DNA from: Chaetomium olivaceum
Taxonomy: Eukaryota > Ascomycota > Sordariomycetes > Sordariales > Chaetomiaceae
DNA: 64,000 nucleotides
Assembly: GCA_039881045.1 (NCBI GenBank)
Contig: JAYWVB010000022.1
Span: forward strand, 1-64,000
Direction of reading: 5' to 3'
Shown: positions 21,645 to 32,027 of the stretch, piece by piece
Position numbering within the stretch: the stretch's first letter is position 1
How the letters are laid out: the number at the start of each line of letters is the position of its first letter
Translations under genes and position numbers: made by a program
Notes under the pieces: model-generated
Seen by the model: only the letters and a program-made list of their open reading frames with translations
Database searches by the model: none
What the model was told of the DNA's origin: nothing

Positions 21645-24045
21645 ATGTCGTCTCTGCGCATCCTACTCATCGGCAACGGCGGCCGCGAGCACGCCCTCGC
21701 CTGGAAGCTTGCCCAGTCACCGCTGGTGGAGTCGATCATCGCCGTGCCTGGCAACGGAGGCACCGCGGGCATCCCCAAGGTCATCAACGACACCTCGGTG
21801 GCCGCCGACGACTACCCGGGTCTCGTCGATTTTGCTAAGAGAAATGCCATACACCTCGTGGTACCAGGCCCCGAGGCCCCCCTCGTCGACGGCATCGAGG
21901 GCTTCTTCCGCGATGCGGGGATTCCTGTCTTCGGCCCGTCCAAGGAGGCTGCGGCTATGGAGGGCAGCAAGACCTTCTCCAAGGACTTCATGAAGAAGCA
22001 CAACATCCCGACCGCCGCCTACGAGAACTTTTCCGACTACGAGAAAGCCTGCCAATATGTGAAATCGGTCAAGCACAACGTCGTCATCAAGGCCACCGGT
22101 TTGGCTGCCGGCAAGGGCGTGATCATCCCGCAGACTCAGGAAGAAGCCCTGCAGGGACTCAAGGATATTATGCAGGACAAGGCATTTGGATCGGCCGGCG
22201 ACGAAGTTGTCATCGAGGAGTTCCTTACAGGCGACGAGTTAAGCATCCTGTCCTTCTGCGACGGCACTACCATCAAGTCCCTGCCTCCGGCTCAGGACCA
22301 CAAGCGTATTGGTGAGGGCGACACCGGCCTCAACACCGGCGGCATGGGCTGCTATGCCCCGACCAAGCTTGCGACGCCGCAACTGATTGCTCGCATCGAG
22401 CGGGAGATTCTCCAGCCCACCATCGACGGCATGCGCAAGGACGGCTTCCCCTTCCGCGGCTGCCTTTTCACCGGTCTGATGATTGCCCCCGACGGCACCC
22501 CCAAGGTGCTGGAGTACAACGTCCGCTTTGGCGACCCCGAGACGCAGACGGTGCTTCCTCTGCTCGAGTCAGACTTGGCAAAGATTATGTACGCATGCGC
22601 TGGGCCGGTTCCGTACCTCGAGGATATCACCGTCAAGGTGTCCTCCAAGTTCAGCACGACCGTGGTTGTTGCCGCGCCTGGATACCCGGAATCATACCCT
22701 AAGAATATCCCCATGCAGGTTGCAAACCCGCCCGACGGTATCAACATCTTCCACGCCGGAACCAAGCTGTCCGGCGACTCGCTGTTGACCTCGGGCGGCC
22801 GTGTCATCGCGGCCACCGCAACCGGCGACTCCCTCCGTGCCGCTGTCGACAAGGCCTACGAGGGCGTCAAGCTTATTAACTTTGACGGCATGTACTACCG
22901 CAAGGACATCGCGCACCGCGCCTTCCGCACCACCGATACCACCGACAAGCTCACCTACGCGCAGTCCGGCGTGAGCATCGACGCCGGCAACGAGCTGGTC
23001 GACCGCATCAAGGCTGCCGTTGCCACCACGCGGCGCCCGGGCGCGGACGCCATCATCGGCGGCTTCGGCGGTGAAGTTGACCTCTCGGCCGCCGGCCACC
23101 CAGGAGCGCCCATCATCGTCGGTGCCATCGACGGCGTCGGCACCAAGCTCATCATTGCGCAAAAGATGAACAAGCACGACACGGTCGGCATCGACCTCGT
23201 CGCCATGAACGTCAACGACCTCGTCGTCCAGGGCGCCGAGCCCTTCATGTTCCTCGACTACTACGGCTGCTCGCGCCTCGACGTATCCGTCGCCACCTCC
23301 TTCGTCGAGGGCGTCGCGCGGGGCTGCCGCGCGGCCGGCTGCGCGCTCGTCGGCGGCGAGACCGCCGAGATGCCCGACCTCTACACGGGCGACGACTACG
23401 ACGCCGCGGGAGCCGCCATCGGCGTCATGCGCGCCCCGCAACGCCTGCCCCGCAAGGACGCCATGGCCGAAGGCGACGTCCTGCTCGGCCTGGCCTCCTC
23501 GGGTGTCCACTCCAACGGCTTCTCCCTCGTCCGCAAGATCGTCGCCTCCCGCGGCCTCGCCTATACCGACCCCTGCCCCTGGAATTCGGGGGCCGGCGAC
23601 ACCACCATCACCACCACCACCACCACCACCACCACCCTCGGCGAAGCCCTCCTCACGCCCACGCGCATCTATGTCAAACCCCTCCTCGCCGCCCTCGCCG
23701 CCACGGGCGACGCCATCCGCGGCATGGCCCACATCACGGGCGGCGGCCTGACCGAGAATGTCCCGCGCATGCTGCCCGCCCATCTCGCGGCCGAGATCGA
23801 GGTCGGCAGCTGGGAGGTCCCGCCCGTGTTTGGCTGGCTGGCGTCGGCGGTGGAGCCGGCCGAGATGGCGCGCGCGTTCAATAATGGGCTGGGCATGGTT
23901 TTTGGCGGTGGAGGCGGGGCGGGTTGCCGAGGTGGTGAAGGTTTTGGAGGATCAGGGGGAGAGGGTTTGGAAGGTGGGGCGGTTGGTGAAGCGGGAAGGG
24001 GAGGGGTGTGTGTTGAGGGGGTTGGAGAAGTGGGCTCAGTCGTAG
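21645..24045 (+). CDS. ADE5,7: Bifunctional GARS-AIRS purine enzyme, C-terminal frame break
   Basis: Intronless. The ATG 21645 opens SSLRILLIGNGGREHALAWKL, the GARS nucleotide-binding start. The ATP-grasp half (about residues 1-430) contains KATGLAAGKGV, EEFLTGDELS and EYNVRFGDPETQ. The AIRS half follows with YAQSGVSIDAGNELVDRIK, GFGGEVDL, GAIDGVGTKL and VGGETAEMPDLY. The enzyme catalyses phosphoribosylamine-glycine ligation and AIR synthesis in de novo purine biosynthesis. A 36-bp ACC tract (23601-23636) adds a Thr run between strands of the AIRS domain. At a five-T run (23899-23903) there is one base too many: the true frame continues as LAVEAGRVAEVVKVLEDQGE to a stop at 24043-24045, whereas the raw frame reads a Gly-rich tail to 24104. 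Confidence 0.93.
23601..23636. repeat. (ACC)n tract in ADE5,7 coding sequence
   Basis: Twelve near-perfect ACC triplets with one ATC, encoding a Thr run with one Ile inside the AIRS domain. Confidence 0.95.
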
Positions 24046-24741
24046 GGAAAGGGAGGTGGGGTGGGGTAGATAAAAATGAATGGTATAGATCCTTTGATGA
24101 TTGATCTTAGTGTGTTCCCTCCTCTCGTGACCCCGTGTAACATAAGTAGGTTGTGGTTGTGAATATGCGCGAGTGAGAGGAGAGGCCATCGTCTGGGTCT
24201 ACCGCTGTAGCTTTTTGAACAAAGTTGACATCAAACTTAGGATTCTCACTTAACTACCTAGGGATTCCTCTCTTCCCCTTCCCGTTCCTGGGCGTCTCCA
24301 AGAAATAGACATACCCCATGCCATGCTGGATAGAAGAAGCTCCTCGGCGCCCCAACCCCCCCCCCCCCCCATGCAACTCAACCAACCCCCTCTACTAACT
24401 ACCCAGTGTGTTGTGTCCCCCCTCTATTCTCTATAGCGGCGTGGTGTCTCCCCAAGAGCCATCGTTACAGAAGAACCGATGCACACACCATAAACCTCAG
24501 CCATCCTGACTCCGTCTCTCTCTCTAAAAGGGTATCTATAATATGCTCTTTCCCTCGGCTCCGCGCCCGGCTCGGCCACAGACGCGGGTGTGCTGCGGGG
24601 GTATGCTATTGCAGTTTATCTATCTCTGCCGTTGGTGTTTCGCTTCTGGATGGGCCCGTGCTGATGTATCCCCTCGAAACTCTCTTATGCTGGAGAATAT
24701 TTAACGGGCGCTCGCGGTGAACGTATAGAGGCGCGCCGGCT
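24046..24741. other. Convergent 3' region with C15 run
   Basis: 3' ends of ADE5,7 and the acyltransferase. Contains a 15-base C homopolymer at 24356-24370. No gene seen. Confidence 0.5.
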
Positions 24742-25714
24742 TCAGGCCGCGACTCTCGCATCACTGCCGGTGGTCTTTGCCGCTCCGTTCGTGACATCGT
24801 CTTGAGGCCTGGGCAGTTTCTGGCCTCGCGCCTTCTCGGTGAGCGTATAGAGTTCGTCGAGCATCAAGGCGCGGGTCGATCGCGCAAGCTCGTCGACGTC
24901 GGCGGCGGTGAGGCCGGTCGTGGGGATGGGGTCGAGGACTGTGAGTTAGGTGTCAGTTAGGGGATTCACACGGGTGTAGAAACATGGTGGGCGGCGTACC
25001 CTTGCACGGGATCTTCCCGGCGTTGAACACAAGGCCCTTGGGCCAGAGGATGTGGCTGTAGTTGGCGGCGACGACCGGCACGATGGGCACCTGGGCCTGG
25101 ACGGCGAGGTGGAAGGCACCCTTCTTGAAGGGTAGCAGCATCGGCTCCTTGGAGTAGCTGCGGGTGCCCTCGGGGAACATGTAGACGCTCTGGCGCTTGT
25201 CACGAATCTCGTTGGCGGCGCCCTGCATAGCCTGGCGGGCGTCCTTGCTGTTGGCGCGGTCGAGGAAGACGCTGCCACTCAGGGCCATGAACCAACCCAA
25301 GAAGGGAACCTTCTTCAGCGAAGCCTTAGCCGTGACGCTGCAGTACTTGGGAAACATGCACCCCAGCATCAGCACGTCGAGCTCGGTCTGGTGGTTGCCG
25401 AGAAAGACGGCCGGGCGGACGGTTCCGAGGTAGTTGTTGGGGTCCTCAACATCGAAGGTCACACCCGTCGAGAAGCCCATGATGTGCTTGAAGCTGCGGG
25501 CGACGGTCCATTGCGTGAGCTGGTTGAGGCCGAGGGCGCGCAAGATGATGGAGGCGAGAACGCCATATGCGGAGCTAATGATCAAGGCGAGGTACGAGGC
25601 CAGCACGCGGGCGACGAAGGCCGACTTGGGTATTACCACGGACAACATGTAAAAGAATAGCGTCAAGGCGACGTATACGGCTAAAAAGTAGCCGACATAG
25701 AGTAGGAACGCCAT
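24742..25714 (-). CDS. SLC1: 1-acyl-sn-glycerol-3-phosphate acyltransferase (LPAAT)
   Basis: Minus-strand exons 25714-25000 and 24938-24742 (intron GTACGC...CAG); 303 residues, the usual length. The start is ATG 25714 (MAFLLYVGYF). Two or three hydrophobic N-terminal segments (residues 2-28, 37-60) would anchor it in the ER. PlsC motifs: NHQTELD (NHx4D, residues 107-113), the substrate motif FPEGTRS (180-186), and GSVFLDR and VPIVPVV blocks. The enzyme acylates lysophosphatidate to phosphatidate in glycerolipid synthesis. The C-terminus after the intron is a short soluble tail containing TALMLDEL-like helix. The symbol follows the yeast orthologue and is the least certain part. Confidence 0.92.
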
Positions 25715-26616
25715 CTTGGATATAGAGGGCCGGAGGTTGAGGGGATCAAGCGGGTGAGTCGGGCAGGTGCAGAGCAGAGTAGAGCGCAAAGCAGCGCAGG
25801 GTCCGTTCGATGCGATGTGCGTTGCGCTTTCCGTGCGCGCCTTATGAGGATGTAAGGCCTTTTCGGTTTTGGATTTATTCGCTGAGGTTCGAGTTGCCTC
25901 ACCGACCGCAGTCCGTCAGGTCGCCGGCGGTCCCTCTGGGTGGGGGCGTTGTTGAAAGCGGGTGGAGAAATATTCAGGAGATGGAGATGGAGATGGAGAT
26001 GGGGCCTTTTACGGGCAACATCAGATGAGATGGCCCGTCTTTTTTAGGTACTAGTCGTTCGTGAGCAGGGTATGCGGCGTGATACTATGTAGTGTAGTCA
26101 TGCTTCTCGGTCACCATCCGAGAAGGAAACGCTTGACAGACGCACGTGTGACTTCACCAACAGAAATAAAAGTTTGGACGGGCTGGGCCTGCTCTTGGCT
26201 GATGCATGTGGGGGATGGGCCGCTGTCGGCCTCGATTGGTTCAGAGACCAGAATGCCCCACTGTCTTGCTTCCGAGGTTGAGAAATGTTGAGCGTCACTT
26301 GGGGAAAAGCTTCGGGCGTTCCATCCAGAGGAAGGTTCCACGGGTACTCCACGGGCCGAGAGCATTGCCAAGACGATGATGCTGCTGCCGGAAGGAAGAA
26401 CAGGCCACTCCCATGCTCCCCCTGCCTACCTATACTAAGATAGCTGCTAACCACACAGCAATGAGCCCACCAAAGTGGGAAAGAACCGCCCCTAAAAGTA
26501 CTGCAGGACAGTAGGTAAGGACCACCAGTGCCACCCTATCAGACACGAGCTTTAATAATCTGGTCTTCTCGTACCAGCAAAACCGATTCCAAACTGCTAA
26601 CTTCAATAAAAATACG
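25715..26616. promoter_or_regulatory. Divergent upstream region of the acyltransferase and the orphan gene
   Basis: 900 bp between two divergent starts. A purine repeat ggagat x4 lies at 25978-26000. Open frames here look random. No motif could be assigned to a particular factor. Confidence 0.4.
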
Positions 26617-27036
26617 ATGGCAGCCAATATCATTCACCACGACGACACGCCTCTGGATTTTGATCACATTATCACCCATGGCAACAATCTGGTTTTAGAG
26701 CCATCACGTCTCCGAAACCTCCAAGGTGTACATGCCAGCCAGGCGATTTTAGCAGCAATCGCGTCTCTCGGACAGCGGGTGACCAGAGGCGACAATCGTC
26801 ATATCCGGGCTCACAATTCCCAGCGCCTCGCAGCAAACTCTTTTGCCCGGCTCCTTCCCCTGTTAGATGTCAATACCGGACTCGAGATTCCGAATCGTCC
26901 TGAGACAATTGAGCAGATAGTGCTGCTGCCCGGCCCTGAAGCTATTCGGATCCTCGAGGCGCTACAGGTCAACGTGCCGGTTGGTCTGGCGGCGCAGAGA
27001 GCCGCCGTTCAGGCTGAATTCACCTTCACCCAGTAG
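26617..27036 (+). CDS. Orphan 139-residue protein
   Basis: Single open frame from ATG 26617 to stop 27034-27036. No signal peptide, membrane segment, cysteine pattern or known motif. The composition is ordinary for a soluble helical protein (ASQAILAAIASLG, IRILEALQVNVP), with His/Asp near the N-terminus (HHDDTPLDFD). Only 140 bp separates it from the start of the DENN gene, so it may share promoter or transcript space with that gene. I do not recognise the family. A lineage-specific gene is plausible, and a spurious frame cannot be excluded. Confidence 0.5.
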   Translation: MAANIIHHDDTPLDFDHIITHGNNLVLEPSRLRNLQGVHASQAILAAIASLGQRVTRGDNRHIRAHNSQRLAANSFARLLPLLDVNTGLEIPNRPETIEQIVLLPGPEAIRILEALQVNVPVGLAAQRAAVQAEFTFTQ

Positions 27037-27077
27037 CGCTTCTCGAGCCCCTACACAGTAGAACCCGCCAACCTCGG

Positions 27078-27107
27078 ACCTCGCACCTCGCACCTCGCAC
27101 CTCGCAC
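27078..27107. repeat. 8-bp tandem repeat (cctcgcac)n
   Basis: About four copies of cctcgcac/acctcgca in the leader of the DENN gene. Confidence 0.85.
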
Positions 27108-27176
27108 GTTGCATCGCACACCCCACATCACATCACAGGCTCTCTCCTATTTGCCTACTCCCCATTCCGACTCACG

Positions 27177-29345
27177 ATGGCCGCATCCCGCCGCGGGCAG
27201 CCGCCGCTCTCAGTCCGGCTACCTCAGCCCACTTCCGCCGCTCTTCCCGACCTTCCGCCCATCTCGGCCCTGTTCCTAATCGACTTCGACGTCAAGGCCG
27301 GGTATACCATCACCTGGAAGCAGGCTGTGCAAGGTCTCGAGCTGGAAGGTACCGTGGAGTACAAGAGCCTGCCGTCAGGCCTGCACACCGTGTCCGACGA
27401 CCTGATATACTTTGTCCATGATGGCGGCCACGCCGGCCTCAGCGCCTTCGTCAACACCCCCACCGACGAGGAAGAGACGCGCCATGCGCGCATGATTGCT
27501 GTTGGCGTGCTAGTCCCGCTTAGCTACGGCCGCCTCGGGAGGGCATGGCGCCACGCCGAGGGTTTGAAGGACATGGCGGCCAAGCTGGCCGCCGATAGGA
27601 AACAAACAAAACTGCTGGACGAGTACTGGGAGAACAATGGGGTGAGCGAGACGACAGCACCCCAGCCATTGAAGGACACCCCGCTCGAGTCGCCTCTGCT
27701 CAGCATCAAGGCTAGCCGCCCTGCATTGGGCAAGGGACATGCTAGGAATCGCTCTGCCTCGGACGGCACCGCCTTGATACCACCAGGCCACCGTCTGTCA
27801 CCGTTTCACCCGGCCTGGAGCCTGACCTCGCTGCTGGACACCTTTGGGCCCTTGATCTTTCCGATACAGCGTGCTGCGCTGTTGCGCAAGCGTATTTTGA
27901 TTTCCTGCCATGCCCCGGTGCACGAGGTCTGCAACTTTGGTAAGTATCCCGGTGGACGGTCTCGGCACGTTCACTAACCCGGCCTAGTATATGATATTTC
28001 CGTCTTGTCCAATATACCCCTCTCCGTATGCGACGTAGTAGACCCCGCGGCCCCTGTCCAACGCCTCCGGCCGCTCTTTTGCATTGGAGTTCACGACATA
28101 TCTTATTTACTCGACCACCAAGCGGCGTTGAAACGAGCTGGCCAGGTGAATGACGACCGCGACAGCCACAACAACTCGGACGACACTACCTCGGGCTGGG
28201 TAGCGTGCACTACCGATAGCATCCTCGCCATGAAGGAGGGGCTCTGGGACATGCTCATTACCATGCCTCCTGCCCACTCGTCTCACGCTAAACAGCGCAT
28301 CTGGCCCACTGTAGAATGCCCCAAGGGTGTTCCCGTGAAAGCTACCCAGCGCGACCTTCGGCGCTTCCGCTCCCTCACTCTCGGTCTCGCCCGGCTGGCC
28401 ACACATCCTCCCGCGCCACCACCGCCCAACCCGCGCGGCCCGCCTTCGGAAGCAAGCGACTCCCCCGTGCCGACCACGCCCGCCATCAGGCTCTCCAAAC
28501 CGTCCGGCTCCCGCCCCGGGACAGCCGCCGAAGACCGCCCTTCGTCCCTACCCGCCCTTGGCAGCGGCGACGACACCGACACGATCGTCGAACCCGCCAC
28601 CTGGGCCGCGCTCGCCTACAACGGCTTCATGTGGTGGGCCTCGGCCGGCGAGAAGCGCCACAGCGACGAAGTAGACGAGCAGAGCCACGACGCCTCGCTC
28701 CTCACCGACCTCGCCCCGCCCGTCTCCCCCGCTGCGGCATCCTCTTCACCATCAACCCAGACACGCAATCAACAACAGCCGCAACAACAAAGACGAACCA
28801 GCTTCGGCGCCGCCGCCGCGGGCAGCGATATGGTCTCGTCCCTGGCCTCGCTCACGGCACACTCGCGGGGTGCGGCCGACGAAGACGGTGCCGATCACGA
28901 TCGCGACGACGAGACCCAGGCGCGCATCGAGCTGGCTGCCGTGGCCTACTTCCATCGCCTTACAACGTCGCTGCTGTCTGTCCTGGCTGATATTGTTGAC
29001 TCGTCGGACGAGGACGACTTGCTCGGGCTTGATCTTGGTGAGGATGCCGCTGATGCTGGTTACACGGATTATGATGGGCCGACTGGGCCGTCGTCGAGGG
29101 GTGGCGAGGAGGAAGGGGCGAGGTTGTTGGGTTCGGCAACGGGGAGTGTGGGGGGTGGTGGTACTAGTGGAGGGGATAGGATGGGCTGGGTGAGGGTGGA
29201 TAGCGAGGCGCTGGCTGAGATGGGGCTGGATGTGTGGAGCCAGGCGGACGCGGACTTTGTGAGGGAGGTGTCGGCGAGGTATTTTGGGAGGCGGGCGTAT
29301 GTCGAGACGAAGGGGGTGGAGGTGTGTGGCGTGAGGGTTTGCTAG
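27177..29345 (+). CDS. DENN-family protein, DENND11/Anr2 type (DUF2347-DUF4484)
   Basis: Exons 27177-27939 and 27988-29345 (intron GTAAGT...TAG, phase 1); 706 residues. The N-terminal half has the longin-like start FLIDFDVKAGYTITW, GLHTVSDDLIYFVHD, ARMIAVGVLVPLSYGRLGR, then LTSLLDTFGPLIFPIQRAALLRKRILI and VYDISVLSNIP, as in DENND11 (LCHN) and yeast Anr2. A central Pro/Ser/Gln-rich insertion precedes a C-terminal helical part (ARIELAAVAYFHRLTTSLLSVLADI) and a conserved tail (DFVREVSARYFGRRAYVE). Members are predicted Rab regulators in membrane traffic; the substrate Rab is unknown. This is the second DENN protein in the window, from a different subfamily than AFI1. Confidence 0.82.
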
Positions 29346-30020
29346 GGGCCGGCCTTTACTAATGCGGGATATTGGTGGTGAATGGGGTGGTGGGTGTAGT
29401 AGTGTAGTGATGGTTGTGTTTTGGGTTCAGTTGTTATACCTCCTCTCTTCCTGAGATACTGAGGGCTGTAGTGGATTAGTAGCTGTGTCGTGAGACGAGG
29501 AATGACAGCGGTTTAACAGCGGCGTGGGGAGCAAGCTTGCGGAGCTGCTTGCATAGCGAGTGTATAATCGGTTATTCTTCGATTTTATATTTACAGCTGG
29601 ACTTGTTCGCTTTGAAATGTCTCTTAAATACCCTGGCCAGGTAGCCGTGTGAACCTCTGCTCCCCTTTTCCCACCTCTTATTTATGTCTCCCGCCTTGAC
29701 CCTAACCCTAGGATCCTGTCCGGTTCTCACTTTTCAGCAATGCTCTTTTCTGCATCACTCACCACTTACACCTTACCTCATGCACTTACACCAAACCTCG
29801 TCTCAACCTTTATCCTTTGCTTATTTCGCGTCTCATTCTCACCCAGGCAACCCACCTCGATATCCATTTCTCCATCAACATTACATCCCCAATCATCAAC
29901 CACCACCTCAAAAGTCAAAACCCCAACCTCATCCTGCACCCACCCCCCAAAGAAAAGAAAACAACCAAACCGCCCGCCCCCAAAGAAAAAAAAAACAAAA
30001 AAGAAAGAAAAAAAGAGAAA
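29346..30020. other. Intergenic, AC-rich leader
   Basis: 3' end of the DENN gene and a long CA/CAAA-rich pyrimidine-poor leader before the RMP1-like start. Long frames here are composition artefacts (Pro/Gln/Lys runs in all frames). Confidence 0.45.
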
Positions 30021-31321
30021 ATGGCCCCCAACCCAATCCCAATCCCAGACCCAGACCCAGACCCAGACCCAGACCCACCCACTCCAAATACCCCAGCAGA
30101 CACCCTCACAAAAACAGCCGCCGCCCTCGCACCCGCCCTCGAGCTCCTCGAGCGCTTCCACCACCGCAACAAGAACCAGCACCGCCTGGCCAAGTGGTGG
30201 GCCCAGGCCGACATGCTGCGGCGCGGGGTGCGGAAGATGCTGGGGGAGGTGGAGGGGGCGGTGGGGGAGGCTGAGAAGGCGGAGAGGGCTGGGAGGGTTG
30301 GGTTGAAGAAGAGGAGGGGTGGGGTAGGGAAAGGGGGGGAGGGGAAGGGTAGAGGGGGGGAGGTGTAGGGGAAGGGATGGGGATGGGGATGGGGTTGGTG
30401 GAGAAAAGGGCGGTGTTTTTGAGGGGGGTGTTGGGGCCGAGGGCGTTTTTGTATGTTTTGCCTCTGTTGTGGTTGTGTTGGTGAGATGGGGTTTTTTTGC
30501 TGACGGAATGCAGGGCCTTCACACAGTTGTCGGCGGACCGGCAGTTTGCGCATCTCGGGCTGATGCTGCTTGGGGTGCTGGCGCAGGTGGACCAGACTGT
30601 TGCACCGTTTGCTCCGTCGCCCAGCGACTCGCCGGACGCGGTGGAAACCCAGGGGGGAGCAACTGTGGGTGTTCAGTCAAGTAGGGTGGGCGGCATCATG
30701 GGGGAGGGTGCGGTAGAAAGGGACTTGGATGTGCCCATGGACGTGGATATGGGGGTGGCCGTCTCGAGAGAAGAGGTCATGTTATCCATCGAGCAGGACT
30801 CAACTTCATTACCACTGCCTTCACGACCAGCAGGACAGCCCCATCCACGATCCATATCCCTCCCCATCAACGCCCCATCAAAACGAAAGCTGCCCATCCA
30901 AACCGCCCCATCAAAAACAGAACCACCCAGCAAAGAGAGCAGCACCAACCCCGACCCAGCAAAGCCCAGGAAGCAGCCAAGAAAAGGAGGCAACGACGAG
31001 TTCGACAACATCTTCGGCTCATCCGAGGAGGACACCGCGCCAGCACCAGCAAAGCTGCCAAACAAAAAGAAAACCAGGCCAAGAAACGACCAAGAACCAG
31101 CAGCCAGCAAAAAAGAACCCACCGCCAACACGGGCGGTAGCCTACCCCCCAACAAACCGAGGCCGCTGCAGAAAAAGAAGAAGAAAACTCGCGAGGAAGC
31201 AGGAGGCGACGAGTTCGACGACATTTTTGGCTCCCTCGACGACGGCAAAAGCAAGGAGAAGCCTAAGAAGAAGAAGCGGAAGAAGGGGGACGAGTTTGAT
31301 GATATCTTTGGGGGGCTGTGA
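30021..31321 (+). CDS. RMP1: RNase MRP subunit Rmp1-like protein, one frame break
   Basis: Exons 30021-30450 and 30514-31321 (intron GTATGT...CAG). After a (PD)n start comes the Rmp1 core: LELLERFHHRNKNQHRLAKWW, ADMLRRGVRKML, then across the intron FLRGVLGPRAFL-AFTQLSADRQFAHLGLMLLGVLA. Rmp1 belongs to RNase MRP, the nucleolar ribonucleoprotein that cleaves pre-rRNA at A3. The C-terminal half is disordered, basic and carries DEFDNIFG (about 30994), DEFDDIFG (about 31210) and a final DEFDDIFGGL. The frame slips at the second of two G7 runs (30354-30360): adding one G links the helical segment to the second conserved block, whereas the raw frame stops at TAG 30366-30368. The symbol is given from family resemblance. 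Confidence 0.78.
30042..30075. repeat. Hexanucleotide repeat (cagacc)n, encodes Pro-Asp run
   Basis: About six consecutive CCAGAC units at the start of the RMP1-like gene. Confidence 0.9.
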
Positions 31322-32027
31322 TAATCACATGTGCTATTGTATTGCATGGCTGTGCTGGTTGGGTTGATTTTGCAAAGGATCGCTTGCTAGAGTTGGAAGA
31401 TCTATGGCAGGGGTTGTTATGATAAGAAAGAAGGACCGTGGATGGGAGTTGTCTAATTATGAACGGTCTCAGACGATGGATAACACAGCGAGCATATATG
31501 AAAGATACGGTTAATACACCCCAGTAGACGTACATAGTAGCACACACACAACCAAACCACCAAATCACATGCCTGACAAACGTCAATTAGAACTGACCTA
31601 CACGCGTGCGTGTGTACGCTATCTCCTAAACTACCAGCATAACCGATACAGAGGGGGTAGTGGGGGGGAAGGCGGTGGTAGCCAGCAACCATTTGACAGT
31701 AGTTAAAAACAACAACAACGACAACAACAGTGACCGATTCCATCCATCCCACACAAAAGCCAACATAGAAGAAAGAAGGAACAAGGGAAAGAGGTCTCCA
31801 AGCCATTCCTGACGCCGCGACATCCAAATGGGAAACCGCCTACGTCACTCACTCCAACCCCGGGTAGTTTAAAGTCCCAACCAAGCCATCACACCACCTT
31901 TCAACCCATCCCTATTTCTATCTTATGACGGGCACCACTGCCTACATCTTCCCAAACCCCCCAAATCCTAAGCCGGTAGTCCCAGCAGCGGGAGGGACAC
32001 CACAGGTTCCGTCGTCGGCGACATCCT
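31322..32027. other. Convergent 3' region of RMP1-like and RCO-1 genes
   Basis: About 700 bp, no gene seen; presumed 3' UTRs. Confidence 0.45.

Noticed and set aside
22692..23783. 363-codon open frame antisense to ADE5,7
   Set aside because: GC-rich third positions of a real gene keep the antisense frame open; no motif and Gly/Asp/Arg-biased sequence.
29697..29712. Telomere-like accctaaccctagg
   Set aside because: Only two units and flanked by single-copy genes on both sides.
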